DNA of 45,563 bases from Acetatifactor sp. (GCA_022511425.1 JAFLRO010000015.1:1-45563); one strand, 5' to 3'; positions 26,486-34,491 are shown, counted from the first letter of the stretch. The notes: a model not told the origin generated them from the letters alone. A program made the numbers and translations.

Positions 26486-27418
26486 TTAACCTTCAAACAG
26501 CGGTGTAGAAAGATAACGGTCACCGGTGTCGGGCAGAAGAACTACGATGGTCTTTCCTCTGTTTTCCGGCCGCTTAGCCACCTGGATAGCCGCCCATGCA
26601 GCTGCGCCGGAGGAAATGCCCACCAAAACACCCTCCGCTCTGCCGATTTTCTTGCCGGTAGCAAAAGCATCCTCATTCTCTACGGCAATGACCTCATCGT
26701 AAATCTTAGTGTCCAGCACCTCAGGTACAAATCCAGCGCCGATTCCTTGAATCTTGTGAGGTCCCGGCGTACCCTTGCTCAAAACAGGAGAGCTTGCAGG
26801 TTCCACTGCCACAATCTTTATGTCGGGCTTTTTACTCTTCAGATAATCACCCACACCGGTAACAGTACCGCCTGTACCCACACCGGCCACAAAAATGTCC
26901 ACGTCTCCGTCCAAATCTTCCCATATCTCCGGCCCGGTGGTCTTTCTATGAATCTCAGGGTTCGCGGGATTGACAAACTGTCCTGGAATAAAGCTGTTGG
27001 GAATCTCCTTCGCCAGCTCATCTGCCTTCTCGATAGCTCCCTTCATACCCTTTGCACCCTCTGTCAGCACAAGCTCTGCCCCATATGCCTTCATCAACTG
27101 ACGGCGCTCCACGCTCATGGTCTCCGGCATTACAATGATGATGCGGTAGCCCCTCGCCGTAGCAACGGAAGCCAGACCGATGCCGGTATTTCCGGATGTA
27201 GGCTCAATGATCACGGAACCGGGTTTTAACACACCTCTTGCCTCCGCGTCGTCGATCATAGCCTTGGCAATCCTGTCCTTCACGGATCCCGCCGGGTTAA
27301 AATATTCCAGCTTCGCCACGATCCGTGCTGCCAGATTCTCCTCTTTTTCGATGTGCACCAGCTCCAGGAGAGGTGTTCTCCCGATCAGCTGATCCGCTGA
27401 AGTGTAGACCTTACTCAT
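26486..27418 (-). CDS. cysK: Cysteine synthase A (O-acetylserine sulfhydrylase)
   Basis: 310 residues from the ATG at 27418 (AGGAGG upstream; the longer frame is spurious). It makes cysteine from O-acetylserine and sulfide. The PLP lysine is in NPAGSVKDR (K47). The substrate loop is [10 protein letters not shown] and the PLP phosphate loop is [24 protein letters not shown] and [12 protein letters not shown] are further family blocks. The gene is divergent from an Rrf2 regulator across 90 bases, the arrangement used by CymR/IscR-like regulators for their target. Strong hairpins end the transcript. Assignment to CysK over CysM is supported by the overall motif set. Confidence 0.96.
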   Translation of the reverse strand: MSKVYTSADQLIGRTPLLELVHIEKEENLAARIVAKLEYFNPAGSVKDRIAKAMIDDAEARGVLKPGSVIIEPTSGNTGIGLASVATARGYRIIIVMPETMSVERRQLMKAYGAELVLTEGAKGMKGAIEKADELAKEIPNSFIPGQFVNPANPEIHRKTTGPEIWEDLDGDVDIFVAGVGTGGTVTGVGDYLKSKKPDIKIVAVEPASSPVLSKGTPGPHKIQGIGAGFVPEVLDTKIYDEVIAVENEDAFATGKKIGRAEGVLVGISSGAAAWAAIQVAKRPENRGKTIVVLLPDTGDRYLSTPLFEG

Positions 27419-27448
27419 TTTTTGATTCCTCCTATTCTCTTTTTTAAG

Positions 27449-27478
27449 TTGATTTATCCACATTTCCCATTATATAAT
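27449..27478 (+). promoter_or_regulatory. Promoter of the Rrf2 gene in the cysK-rrf2 divergent region
   Basis: TTGATT (27449-27454), an 18-base spacer and TATAAT (27473-27478), about 30 bases ahead of the rrf2 start. The AT-rich region can also hold the cysK promoter on the other strand, so binding by the regulator could control both genes. Confidence 0.65.
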
Positions 27479-27508
27479 ATTTTTAACAGAAAAGTGGAGG
27501 ACACACCT

Positions 27509-27940
27509 ATGATGATCTCAACCAAAGGGCGCTACGCACTTCGCATCATGGTCGATTTGGCTGAACACCAGTCGGAGGGTTATATCCCTTTAAAAGAGAC
27601 AGCCGACCGACAGGAAATCTCTGAAAAATATCTGGAAAGTATATTAAAGTCCCTTGTGAAAAATAAATTTCTGGAAGGCCTGCGTGGCAAAGGGGGCGGA
27701 TATCGTTTAACAAGAGCACCTGAGGAATATACCATCGGCAGCATCCTGCGGCTCACAGAGGATTCCTTGGCTCCGGTCAGTTGCCTGGAGCCGGGCGAAG
27801 CAGCCTGCCCCAGAATGGCTAACTGTCGTACTTTGCCTATGTGGCAGGGCTTGAACAAACTAATCAACGATTATCTGGATGGCATCACCTTGGCAGAATT
27901 GATGAATCAGGCACAGTCCGGCGGTGATTATATCATCTGA
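27509..27940 (+). CDS. Rrf2-family regulator with IscR-like cysteine triad
   Basis: 143 residues from the ATG at 27509 (GGAGG 8 bases upstream; the 172-residue frame has no RBS). The winged helix is typical: STKGRYALRIMVDLAEH, EISEKYLESILKSLVK, GLRGKGGGYRLTRAPEEYTIGSIL. After it comes C-LEPGEAA-C-PRMAN-C, a C-x7-C-x5-C triad like the Fe-S ligands of IscR-type members. CymR, the classical cysteine regulator of Bacillus, acts through CysK and lacks such a triad. The position next to cysK suggests it controls cysteine and perhaps Fe-S supply. Family firm; cluster binding inferred from spacing. Confidence 0.92.
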   Translation: MMISTKGRYALRIMVDLAEHQSEGYIPLKETADRQEISEKYLESILKSLVKNKFLEGLRGKGGGYRLTRAPEEYTIGSILRLTEDSLAPVSCLEPGEAACPRMANCRTLPMWQGLNKLINDYLDGITLAELMNQAQSGGDYII

Positions 27941-28039
27941 ATCAAATCACCTTTCATCATCAGATACTATACTCATAATCCTCCCGAAGAATTCTGCACA
28001 GGAACTGGACAGTGCGGACACAAACTTATTTTTTTCATT

Positions 28040-28060
28040 AAAAAACGGGCTCAAAGCCCG
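28040..28060 (-). terminator. Terminator of the cysteine-rich peptide gene
   Basis: On the minus strand CGGGCT-TTG-AGCCCG (28060-28046) is followed by TTTTTT (28045-28040). It is 40 bases beyond the peptide's stop codon. Confidence 0.8.
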
Positions 28061-28099
28061 CCATAAACACCAGTTACAAGGATTTACCCAGACTTCTTA

Positions 28100-28213
28100 T
28101 TACGTTTGTATGGAATTAGTCGCACAACAAAGAGACATGCAGCAACACATGCAGCACATACACTCCTTATTAACAATCTGAGTTTCTAGGGATGAAGATC
28201 TCTTCGCTTTCAT
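28100..28213 (-). CDS. 37-residue cysteine/methionine-rich peptide
   Basis: The frame starts at the ATG at 28213 with AAAAGGAG seven bases upstream, and ends in TAA. A charged, Ser-rich N-terminus (MKAKRSSSLETQIVNKE) is followed by CMCCMCCCMSLCC, with 8 Cys and 3 Met in 13 residues, then ATNSIQT. The Cys block is partly built from a 12-base repeat (copies of ACATGCAGCA at 28135-28144 and 28147-28156, plus strand). It has its own promoter (28273-28301) and terminator, so it is a complete one-gene unit. It lies between cysK-rrf2 and patB. I do not recognise the family. Possible roles are a metal-binding peptide, a cysteine-sensing stalling peptide or a modified-peptide precursor. No maturase is adjacent. 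Confidence 0.7.
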   Translation of the reverse strand: MKAKRSSSLETQIVNKECMCCMCCCMSLCCATNSIQT

Positions 28214-28272
28214 AATGGTTCTCCTTTTAATTCCTATATACCTACTGGTGTTATATGTTTTAACTGTCTTGT

Positions 28273-28301
28273 ATGTTACCACTGATGGCATTATCTGTCA
28301 A
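28273..28301 (-). promoter_or_regulatory. Promoter of the cysteine-rich peptide gene
   Basis: Minus-strand TTGACA (28301-28296), a 17-base spacer and TAACAT (28278-28273). The predicted 5' UTR is about 50 bases. Confidence 0.75.
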
Positions 28302-28377
28302 TATCTAATCTAAAAATTTTTTTGATAAAATTTATAAGAATCATATATAGCAATTTCTTTAGCCCTTTCAGGCTCCT

Positions 28378-29553
28378 TCAAGATTCCTTTAATGCTTTCT
28401 CAAGTTGCTCTAACGCTTTCTGCAAAACTGCCCTTGGACAGGCGATGTTGATCCTCTCAAAACCTTCACCGTCCGAACCGAACATAGCCCCGCTGTCCAG
28501 CCAGAGATGGGCCTTATTTACAATCAAGTCCTCCCTCTGGGACTCTGTCAGTCCTAACCTCCGAAAGTCCAGCCATATCAGATAGGTGCCCTCAGGTTCC
28601 ACCAGACTGATTTGAGGCAGATGCTCCTTCAGATATACTCGTACAAATTCCAGATTCTCTGCCAGATAGGCTTTCAAAGCCTTGAACCAGGGCTCACCCT
28701 TCTCATAAGCCGCCTGACATGCTACCAGACCCATCAAATTCAACTGACTGTATCCTGCAGCATCCACAGCCTTTTTAAATTGCTTTCTCAGCTCCCCATT
28801 AGAGATAAATATGTTAGAGACCTGCAGACCTGCCAGGTTAAAGGTCTTGCTAGGCGCAGTACAGGTCACGGTAATATTCGAAATCTCCGGCGACAAGTTT
28901 GCGAACACATGATGTACATGACCTTCATAAGTGAAATCACTATGAATCTCATCACTGACCACCAGCACGCTATGACGTAGGCAAATGTCCCCCAGCTTCC
29001 TAAGTTCCCACTCCTGCCACACCCGACCCACAGGGTTGTGGGGGCTGCACAGTAAAAATAATTTCACACTGTTGTCCTGAATCTTCTCTTCTAAATCTTC
29101 AAAGTCAATCTCATAGTGTCCGTTCTCCAGCTTTAGAGGGCTATTGATCAATACCCTGTCATTATCACGAATCACTTCACTGAAAGGATAGTACATCGGC
29201 TGTTGTAAGAGGACAGCATCCCCTTTCTTCGTAAAAGCCTTGATGGCCATAGCCAGAGCAAATACTACGCCAGGTGTCTTGACCAGCCAGTTCTTCTCCA
29301 CATGCCAGCCAAAATGCTCGTCATACCAGTGTTGCACCGCCCGGAAGTAACCATCTTTCGACTCGCTATATCCATAAATACCATGCTCCACTGCTTGTTT
29401 TAGTTGCTCCAGAATCTCCGGGGCAGTCTGAAAGTCCATGTCCGCCACCCATAAGGGCAGTACATCCTCCCGCTTGCCTCTCTCTCTGGCAAAGTCATAT
29501 TTAAGACTGTTGGTACCTTTTCGCTCTACTATCCTGTCAAAATCGTAACCCAT
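28378..29553 (-). CDS. patB: PatB/MalY-type C-S lyase (PLP aminotransferase fold)
   Basis: The 391-residue protein has the N-terminal signature of the MalY/PatB group (FDRIVERKGTNSLKYD, LPLWVADMDFQTAPEI). The PLP lysine is in CTAPSKTFNLAGLQ (K236). HNPVGRVW and SDEIHSDFTY bind the cofactor, and RINIACPR near the C-terminus holds the carboxylate-binding Arg. It is expected to cleave cystathionine or cysteine to homocysteine or sulfide with pyruvate and ammonia. GAGGGG precedes the ATG. It is transcribed from the promoter at 29969-29997 across a decayed gamma-synthase-like gene. Together with cysK this marks a sulfur amino-acid locus. Confidence 0.93.
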   Translation of the reverse strand: MGYDFDRIVERKGTNSLKYDFARERGKREDVLPLWVADMDFQTAPEILEQLKQAVEHGIYGYSESKDGYFRAVQHWYDEHFGWHVEKNWLVKTPGVVFALAMAIKAFTKKGDAVLLQQPMYYPFSEVIRDNDRVLINSPLKLENGHYEIDFEDLEEKIQDNSVKLFLLCSPHNPVGRVWQEWELRKLGDICLRHSVLVVSDEIHSDFTYEGHVHHVFANLSPEISNITVTCTAPSKTFNLAGLQVSNIFISNGELRKQFKKAVDAAGYSQLNLMGLVACQAAYEKGEPWFKALKAYLAENLEFVRVYLKEHLPQISLVEPEGTYLIWLDFRRLGLTESQREDLIVNKAHLWLDSGAMFGSDGEGFERINIACPRAVLQKALEQLEKALKES

Positions 29554-29617
29554 ATCCCCTCATTTCTGCTGCCGATGCAGCACTTAAAATATTCCTGTTC
29601 ATTATCTATTTTATTAT

Positions 29618-29857
29618 CTATGTCAGCGCCTGTTCCACCAACTCCTGATGAGAGGTATTTACATAAGTAAACGACAGACCTCTTGACTTACCTACTGTTT
29701 CAAAAATTCTCACCGAGCCTCCGTAAAGATCCTCTGAGCAGACAAAATGCAATCCCGGATCAAACAGCTCCAGACATAATCAATAGCTGACATGCCCGAT
29801 GCGCAGGCCACTGTGTCCAAGGCGCCTTCCATAAAGGGTTTCAATCCGATATGCCAT
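29618..29857 (-). pseudogene. Fragment of a Cys/Met-metabolism PLP enzyme (cystathionine gamma-synthase-like)
   Basis: An RBS (AGAGG) and ATG (29857) remain. One frame reads GALDTVACASGMSAIDYV; after a frameshift the other reads ELFDPGLHFVCSEDLYGGSVRIFETVGKSRGL, then SFTYVNTSHQELVEQAL and a stop. These match consecutive blocks of MetB/MetC-type enzymes (ASGMAAI, EDLYGGSxR), but only ~80 of ~390 residues are left and the PLP lysine is absent. The remnant is therefore nonfunctional. It sits between a good promoter and patB, so it now forms patB's leader. Confidence 0.85.
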
Positions 29858-29968
29858 CACTACCTCTTTTCTACTGATTAATGTCAGCACTTCTTATTTT
29901 TTCTTATAAAATATGCGATTGTACAATTCCCTATTAACCCATATGAATAGTAGGTTTGCATTAAGGAC

Positions 29969-29997
29969 AGTATAAGATGGTTCAGAATGTTTGTCAA
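29969..29997 (-). promoter_or_regulatory. Promoter of the patB transcript
   Basis: Minus-strand TTGACA (29997-29992), a 17-base spacer and TATACT (29974-29969), close to consensus. It is ~110 bases ahead of the decayed gene and ~415 ahead of patB. Confidence 0.75.
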
Positions 29998-30043
29998 TAA
30001 TTATTTTGGCATGACTATCTCACAGAAGAATGATAAATAGCAA

Positions 30044-30080
30044 AAGGGATATTCCAATGCTCTGCATCGGAATATCCCTT
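30044..30080 (-). terminator. Terminator of the signalling operon
   Basis: A 17-bp stem (AAGGGATATTCC.ATGC with its complement) around a 3-base loop, followed by TTGCTATTT on the minus strand. It lies 15 bases beyond the response-regulator stop. Confidence 0.88.
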
Positions 30081-30095
30081 AATAATCACTGTCTT

Positions 30096-31205
30096 TTATG
30101 CGTTTTGCTGTTGTTTCTTTTTCTGGGCTTGATTCAACTCCTCGAATTGCTTCTTGGTCTTTCGAAAACACTCCAGCAGCTTGGGTGAAAAGACACCGCA
30201 CTCCCCTGACACGATCATGTGGAAGGCTTCATCCTCGGAGTATGCACTCTTATACACACGTTCGCTGACCAGTGCATCGTAAGCATCTGCCAGACCTACC
30301 AGCTGCGCAGAGATAGGAATTTCCTCGCCTGCCAGCCCGTCAGGGTAGCCCTTGCCATCATACCTCTCATGGTGATGCCGACAGATTTCATAGCTGGCTT
30401 TACTGTAAGCCTCATCCCAGACACCCTCCACATTATTCAGCACCTCGCACCCTCTGGTGGTATGGGACTTCATGTATTCATACTCATCCTTGGTAAGCCT
30501 TGCAGGCTTAAGCAAAATGCTGTCGGGGATGGCAATCTTTCCGATATCGTGAAGGGAGCTTGCAGATACAATAATATCTATCTTTTCCTGGGTCAATCCA
30601 TACTCAGGATATTCAACCATCATCTGCTCCGCCAAAATCCTGGTAAAGTTCTTTACACGTTTGATGTGCTCACCGCTTTCCAGATTACGGCACTCCACCA
30701 CTGTACCCAGAATATCTATGATCCTTGTGTTGCTCTCTTTCAGTTTTTCTGCCTGCATCACTAACAGCTTGTATTGCTTCTTCAAAGTTGCGGTCTGCTT
30801 TTCGACCTTCTCCTCCAGCTGGTTTTTATATGCAAACAAATCAACTATATTTTTTACTCGGTTTCTGACAATGGCATTGTCAAAAGGCTTTTTGATAAAG
30901 TCGGAAACACCCATCTCAAAGCATTTGCTCTCTACTCCCGCCTTAGATTCCGCTGTGATTACTAACACCGGAATAGCTTTCAGCCAGGACTGTTTTTTCA
31001 TAACCTCCAGCACGGCATAGCCGTCCACCTCCGGCATGATCAGATCTAACAGTACCACCGCAATTTCGTCCTGATGCTGCTGGATCATTGCAATCGCTTT
31101 CTTACCGCCGTCTGCCTCCAATATAGGATAATCCTTCTCCAGTATGGCTGCCAGCATCTCCCGATTCAATTCCATGTCATCAACGATCAATACTTTACTG
31201 CGCAT
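30096..31205 (-). CDS. Response regulator with HD-GYP output domain
   Basis: The 369-residue protein has an N-terminal receiver domain (1-120) with VLIVDDME acidic residues (D9/D10), phosphoacceptor D54 in VVLLDLIMP, and Lys in FIKKPF (~105). A coiled linker (~125-165) follows. The HD-GYP domain (~165-350) shows SLHDIGKIAIPD (H219/D220), then RHHHERYDGKGYPDGL (277-291) and the downstream VGLADAYDAL. These residues fit an active cyclic-di-GMP phosphodiesterase. The tail is Lys/Gln-rich. It is the last gene of the operon with the HPt and FapA-like proteins. Phosphorylation through the HPt would give a relay onto c-di-GMP breakdown. Confidence 0.94.
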   Translation of the reverse strand: MRSKVLIVDDMELNREMLAAILEKDYPILEADGGKKAIAMIQQHQDEIAVVLLDLIMPEVDGYAVLEVMKKQSWLKAIPVLVITAESKAGVESKCFEMGVSDFIKKPFDNAIVRNRVKNIVDLFAYKNQLEEKVEKQTATLKKQYKLLVMQAEKLKESNTRIIDILGTVVECRNLESGEHIKRVKNFTRILAEQMMVEYPEYGLTQEKIDIIVSASSLHDIGKIAIPDSILLKPARLTKDEYEYMKSHTTRGCEVLNNVEGVWDEAYSKASYEICRHHHERYDGKGYPDGLAGEEIPISAQLVGLADAYDALVSERVYKSAYSEDEAFHMIVSGECGVFSPKLLECFRKTKKQFEELNQAQKKKQQQNA

Positions 31206-31272
31206 ATCCTGTTCCTCCGCGGTTCGTCACAGCTTAGTATACTAACACATTTACATTTCATGCGCCAACACA

Positions 31273-33450
31273 CTAATTCCTTTGAACGACCACTCTTCCC
31301 TCCGCTCTTCTCACCTTCACGTTCCGCGACTGCGTTGCAGCCCAGTGCTTCCCGTTAATTTCAAATACAGTTCCTTCGTACAAGGTGTCATGTATCACTG
31401 CATGAGCATTCTTGACTGCTTTCATTTCATTCTCCATGTCCATTTTGTACTGCATGAGCATATCCATTTCCTTTTCCTTCGCGAAAATGGCGCTCTCAAC
31501 CTTCAGGTACATGTCCATGGTGTTCCTCACTTCAGGCGGATATTTCTCATGGAAGTCCGCATAAGCATTCCTGAGGATATCCAGCTGCTTGTTAGTCTCG
31601 GCAATTCGCTCTTCCACATCGTCCTTCTGCCCGGAAATCTCATCATTGACACCCAGACGGATCTTGGTAGCAATTCCGACTCTGTTTCCTGCACAGGTCA
31701 TGTCCATAGAAATCTTTGCATAAGCTGTTCCGCCTGCCACCTGACCGTTCTTTCCGCTGACAACAATCCTGTTCTCCGAGTACAGATCACAGTTCAGACA
31801 GTAACCCGCACGAATCTCATTGCCCGCATACACCCGGCAGGATTCAAAGAATTTGCCGCTCACATCCACAGCAGCTTTGATATAGCCTACGGCATTTCCG
31901 TTCACTCCCTGCTTTATAAATATACTGCCCTCACTACTCTCAATGGTGGCAGACTCCACATAACCGTTCACTACCACGTCTCCCGTAGCCTGGATTACCG
32001 CGCCTACGCCAACATTTCCGGATACATATACACTTCCGTCAAAAGTAATATTTCCAGTGGCAAGACTGACCTCCTCAATAGTCAGGGTCTTATCTATATC
32101 GATACAGTTACCATCCAGTTCAATCCGGCCGCTGACGCTGGCAGTATAAGTCCGATTGTCCTCCAACAGCGTGAAGCCCTTGCCGGTCAACACACTTTGC
32201 TCACGACCTCTTCTTGCAGGAAGCGCCCTGCCTGTAACAGTGAAACCGGCTGTTCCCATCTCCGCGTCGTGATAGAGAGCAATGCGCTGTCCTGCCTGTA
32301 CAAGCTCATACCACTGAATCTCTGAAAAATCAACGGAACCATCTGGCATAAGCTTCGGCTGTCTATCCAGTTCCGTCTTGAAGAAGAATTCATACCACCC
32401 GTCGGAACCCTCTGTTGCAGGTTTGCCCTTGGCTACTTTCATTGTCTTGCTCTTGAACTTGCCCCGCAGAAGCTTGTCGATATCCGACTCCATAATGCCC
32501 CGCTTTACGCCGCTGAGTTCCAGCGCTTTCATAACCTGGGCTTTCGTCAGCTTATCGCTGTCTTCTACATAAACTAATGCCTCCATCTCATCGCTGCTGA
32601 TGGTTACTGAAATACCCTCGAACGACTCAAAGTGTGACTGCTCCCCATCAAAGATGTATGGCGTATTATTCTGTTGAAGCGCCAAACGCATCCGCCGCAT
32701 ATCTGTGGCGGTATACATCAATGTATAGTATGCGGTGATATCAATACCGTTCTCCAGACCCAGCCGAATCTCCTGCATTTGCTGCCACTCATAGAGAGAG
32801 TTGGCATAGTAGGATACATCGACACGGTTCTCCATGCCCAGTCGGATCTCCCGCATCTGCTGCCAGCTGAAATCCAGCTTTGCATAGCAGGACACATCAA
32901 GACCCTTTTCAAGTCCTTCACGGATTTCACGGATGGAGACACCCCGGAACTCTTTCTGAAGATAGGGTACAATGTTAAGATGCTTCTCCAGCGCTATCCT
33001 GATCTGCTCTAATTGCTCTGCGTTATATCCCTGTTGAATATACTCTACAATATATATCTTTGAAAGAAGCGCCTTACGCAGCTCGCGAAGCACACCAGCT
33101 TCCAGTTTTTTGTATTTCGACAGATTGATTCCGTTTTGCAGCCCCAAACGGATCTGACGCATTCTGTCATAGGAAATAGATGGGTTGGCATATACCATTA
33201 TATCCACCCCATCTTGAAGTCCGCAACGAATCTCTTCCATCTGAAACCAATCATAAGCCGTGGAAGCATAGACCTCTACCGGAAGCTTATCCATCATTCC
33301 CAGACGGATCTGACGCATCTGTATTGCAAAAAATTCTTTCTTTGCATAGATTGATGTGTCAAGTCCTAACTCGAGACCTTCCTGTATTTCGTTGATTTGA
33401 TCCAGCGTAAAGCCGGAATTCAGATAAATTTCCTGCTCTTCCTTAGTCAT
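31273..33450 (-). CDS. FapA/DUF342-family protein with nine N-terminal 26-residue repeats
   Basis: 725 residues. Residues ~19-250 are nine tandem ~26-residue repeats with the pattern M-x-x-I-R-L-G-L-x-x-G-x-D-V-S-x-Y-A-x(9); one repeat has 24. A partial tenth follows. A domain at ~275-360 (VTISSDEMEALVYVED, KAQVMKALELSGVK) leads into the DUF342/FapA region (~365-620): right-handed beta-helix-like turns such as ITFDGSVYVSGNVGVGAVIQATGDVVVNGYVE. A coiled coil (~630-690) and a basic end follow. FapA-type proteins are linked to flagella, polar localisation or signalling. Here it lies between HPt and HD-GYP genes with no flagellar gene. The RBS is weak. Confidence 0.88.
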   Translation of the reverse strand: MTKEEQEIYLNSGFTLDQINEIQEGLELGLDTSIYAKKEFFAIQMRQIRLGMMDKLPVEVYASTAYDWFQMEEIRCGLQDGVDIMVYANPSISYDRMRQIRLGLQNGINLSKYKKLEAGVLRELRKALLSKIYIVEYIQQGYNAEQLEQIRIALEKHLNIVPYLQKEFRGVSIREIREGLEKGLDVSCYAKLDFSWQQMREIRLGMENRVDVSYYANSLYEWQQMQEIRLGLENGIDITAYYTLMYTATDMRRMRLALQQNNTPYIFDGEQSHFESFEGISVTISSDEMEALVYVEDSDKLTKAQVMKALELSGVKRGIMESDIDKLLRGKFKSKTMKVAKGKPATEGSDGWYEFFFKTELDRQPKLMPDGSVDFSEIQWYELVQAGQRIALYHDAEMGTAGFTVTGRALPARRGREQSVLTGKGFTLLEDNRTYTASVSGRIELDGNCIDIDKTLTIEEVSLATGNITFDGSVYVSGNVGVGAVIQATGDVVVNGYVESATIESSEGSIFIKQGVNGNAVGYIKAAVDVSGKFFESCRVYAGNEIRAGYCLNCDLYSENRIVVSGKNGQVAGGTAYAKISMDMTCAGNRVGIATKIRLGVNDEISGQKDDVEERIAETNKQLDILRNAYADFHEKYPPEVRNTMDMYLKVESAIFAKEKEMDMLMQYKMDMENEMKAVKNAHAVIHDTLYEGTVFEINGKHWAATQSRNVKVRRAEGRVVVQRN

Positions 33451-33471
33451 ATTTCCTCTTCAGACGACCGT

Positions 33472-33825
33472 TCAACCATTTTGCAGCTCCTGAATCGCAT
33501 TTATTGTCCGTTGATACTCTTCTTTCACTCTTTCCAAAAGAGCTTCGTTCTCCGGTTTCTCACCATTACGGAGAGCCTCTGTCAGCTCATCGCTGACTTC
33601 ATACAGTTTTGTAAATCCCAGATTCAAACCTACACCCTTTAAGGTATGGGAGGCTCGGAAAGCTTCGCTGTAATTTCCTGCTCTCATGGACTCTTCCAAA
33701 AGAGCAAAGCTGTCGTCCGCCAAAAACTTCAGCACAAATTTTTCTACAAGCTTCTCACTGCTGAGACGCCCTAGTGTCCCTTCAAAGTCACCATTAAGTT
33801 TCTCGTAACACTCCCGTAATGTCAT
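33472..33825 (-). CDS. HPt-domain phosphotransfer protein
   Basis: The 117-residue four-helix bundle shows the HPt core FRASHTLKGVGLNLGF, with phospho-accepting His 60 followed by TLKG and a conserved Gly run. There is no kinase domain, so it receives phosphate from a hybrid kinase encoded elsewhere and passes it to a receiver domain. The receiver-HD-GYP protein two genes downstream is the natural partner. AAGGAGG precedes the ATG and a TTGCCA-18-TATAAT promoter lies upstream. It is the first gene of the three-gene operon. Confidence 0.93.
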   Translation of the reverse strand: MTLRECYEKLNGDFEGTLGRLSSEKLVEKFVLKFLADDSFALLEESMRAGNYSEAFRASHTLKGVGLNLGFTKLYEVSDELTEALRNGEKPENEALLERVKEEYQRTINAIQELQNG

Positions 33826-33885
33826 ATATCCTCCTTGGCAAAGTTAGAATCCTTGCACTGAAAATAAAGTAGAAATGATGAATTT

Positions 33886-33915
33886 ATTATATTATATCCT
33901 GGCTCTGTATGGCAA
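33886..33915 (-). promoter_or_regulatory. Promoter of the HPt-FapA-HD-GYP operon
   Basis: Minus-strand TTGCCA (33915-33910), an 18-base spacer and TATAAT (33891-33886). A second TATAAT five bases upstream has poor spacing. Confidence 0.65.
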
Positions 33916-33954
33916 GTATTTTGTGATAATTCCCTTCGATTTACAATTCTGCGC

Positions 33955-33974
33955 GATGCCGTCACTTGTGGAAA
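33955..33974. repeat. Solo end of the palindromic element at 40643-40829
   Basis: GATGCCGTCACTTGTGGAAA here is an exact inverted match to 40643-40662, the left border of the large palindromic element. Nothing else of the element is present, so it is a fragment or a related short copy. Confidence 0.75.
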
Positions 33975-33995
33975 GCCAACTGTGAACCATAACAT

Positions 33996-34490
33996 TTATT
34001 TCTTCCAGCTCAGACGATGCAACTGCCCTTCCTGCTCCAAGCCACAGAATCCCTTCTGACGGAGCGCTTCGTATAGGATAATTGCTACGGAGTTTGACAA
34101 ATTCAGTGAGCGGATAGTGGGCTGCATGGGGATGCGAATGCAGGTATCCTCATAGTCCACCAGGATTTCCTCGGGAATTCCGGCACTTTCCCTGCCAAAC
34201 ATGATGAAATCGTTAGATCCGTATGTAACCTCTGTATAGTTCTGCCTTGCTTTGGTAGTGGCCATCCATATCTTTACGCCGGGATGCCGGGATTGAAATT
34301 CCTGGAAATTCATGTATCTGTGGACATCCAGTAAGGGCCAATAATCCATTCCTGCGCGCTTCAGAGATTTTTCATCCAAGCGAAACCCCAGGGGCTCTAT
34401 GAGATGGAGCGATGTGCCCGTGGCAACGCAAGTACGCCCGATATTTCCGGTATTTCCCGGTATCTCCGGCTGATGTAAGACAATGTTCAT
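33996..34490 (-). CDS. trmL: tRNA (cytidine/uridine-34 2'-O)-methyltransferase TrmL
   Basis: The 164-residue SPOUT methyltransferase has three motifs: motif 1 LHQPEIPGNTGNIGRTC, motif 2 IMFGRESAGIPEEIL, and motif 3 RIPMQPTIRSLNLSNSVAIILYEALRQ, which forms the trefoil knot and binds SAM. It methylates the wobble ribose of leucine tRNAs in E. coli. Its start lies one base after the aminotransferase stop, so the two are translated together. It is the last gene of the minus-strand run from 38937. The match to TrmL is strong in both length and motif set. Confidence 0.96.
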   Translation of the reverse strand: MNIVLHQPEIPGNTGNIGRTCVATGTSLHLIEPLGFRLDEKSLKRAGMDYWPLLDVHRYMNFQEFQSRHPGVKIWMATTKARQNYTEVTYGSNDFIMFGRESAGIPEEILVDYEDTCIRIPMQPTIRSLNLSNSVAIILYEALRQKGFCGLEQEGQLHRLSWKK

Positions 34491-34491
34491 A

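Noticed and set aside
26375..27229. 284-codon plus-strand frame opposite cysK.
   Set aside because: Antisense shadow of a clear cysK gene; no family motifs.
28100..28213. The Cys-rich peptide as a simple leader peptide of cysK or of patB.
   Set aside because: It points away from patB. The gene directly downstream, rrf2, is on the other strand, and a terminator follows at once. A classic cis leader does not fit; only the read-through idea remains.
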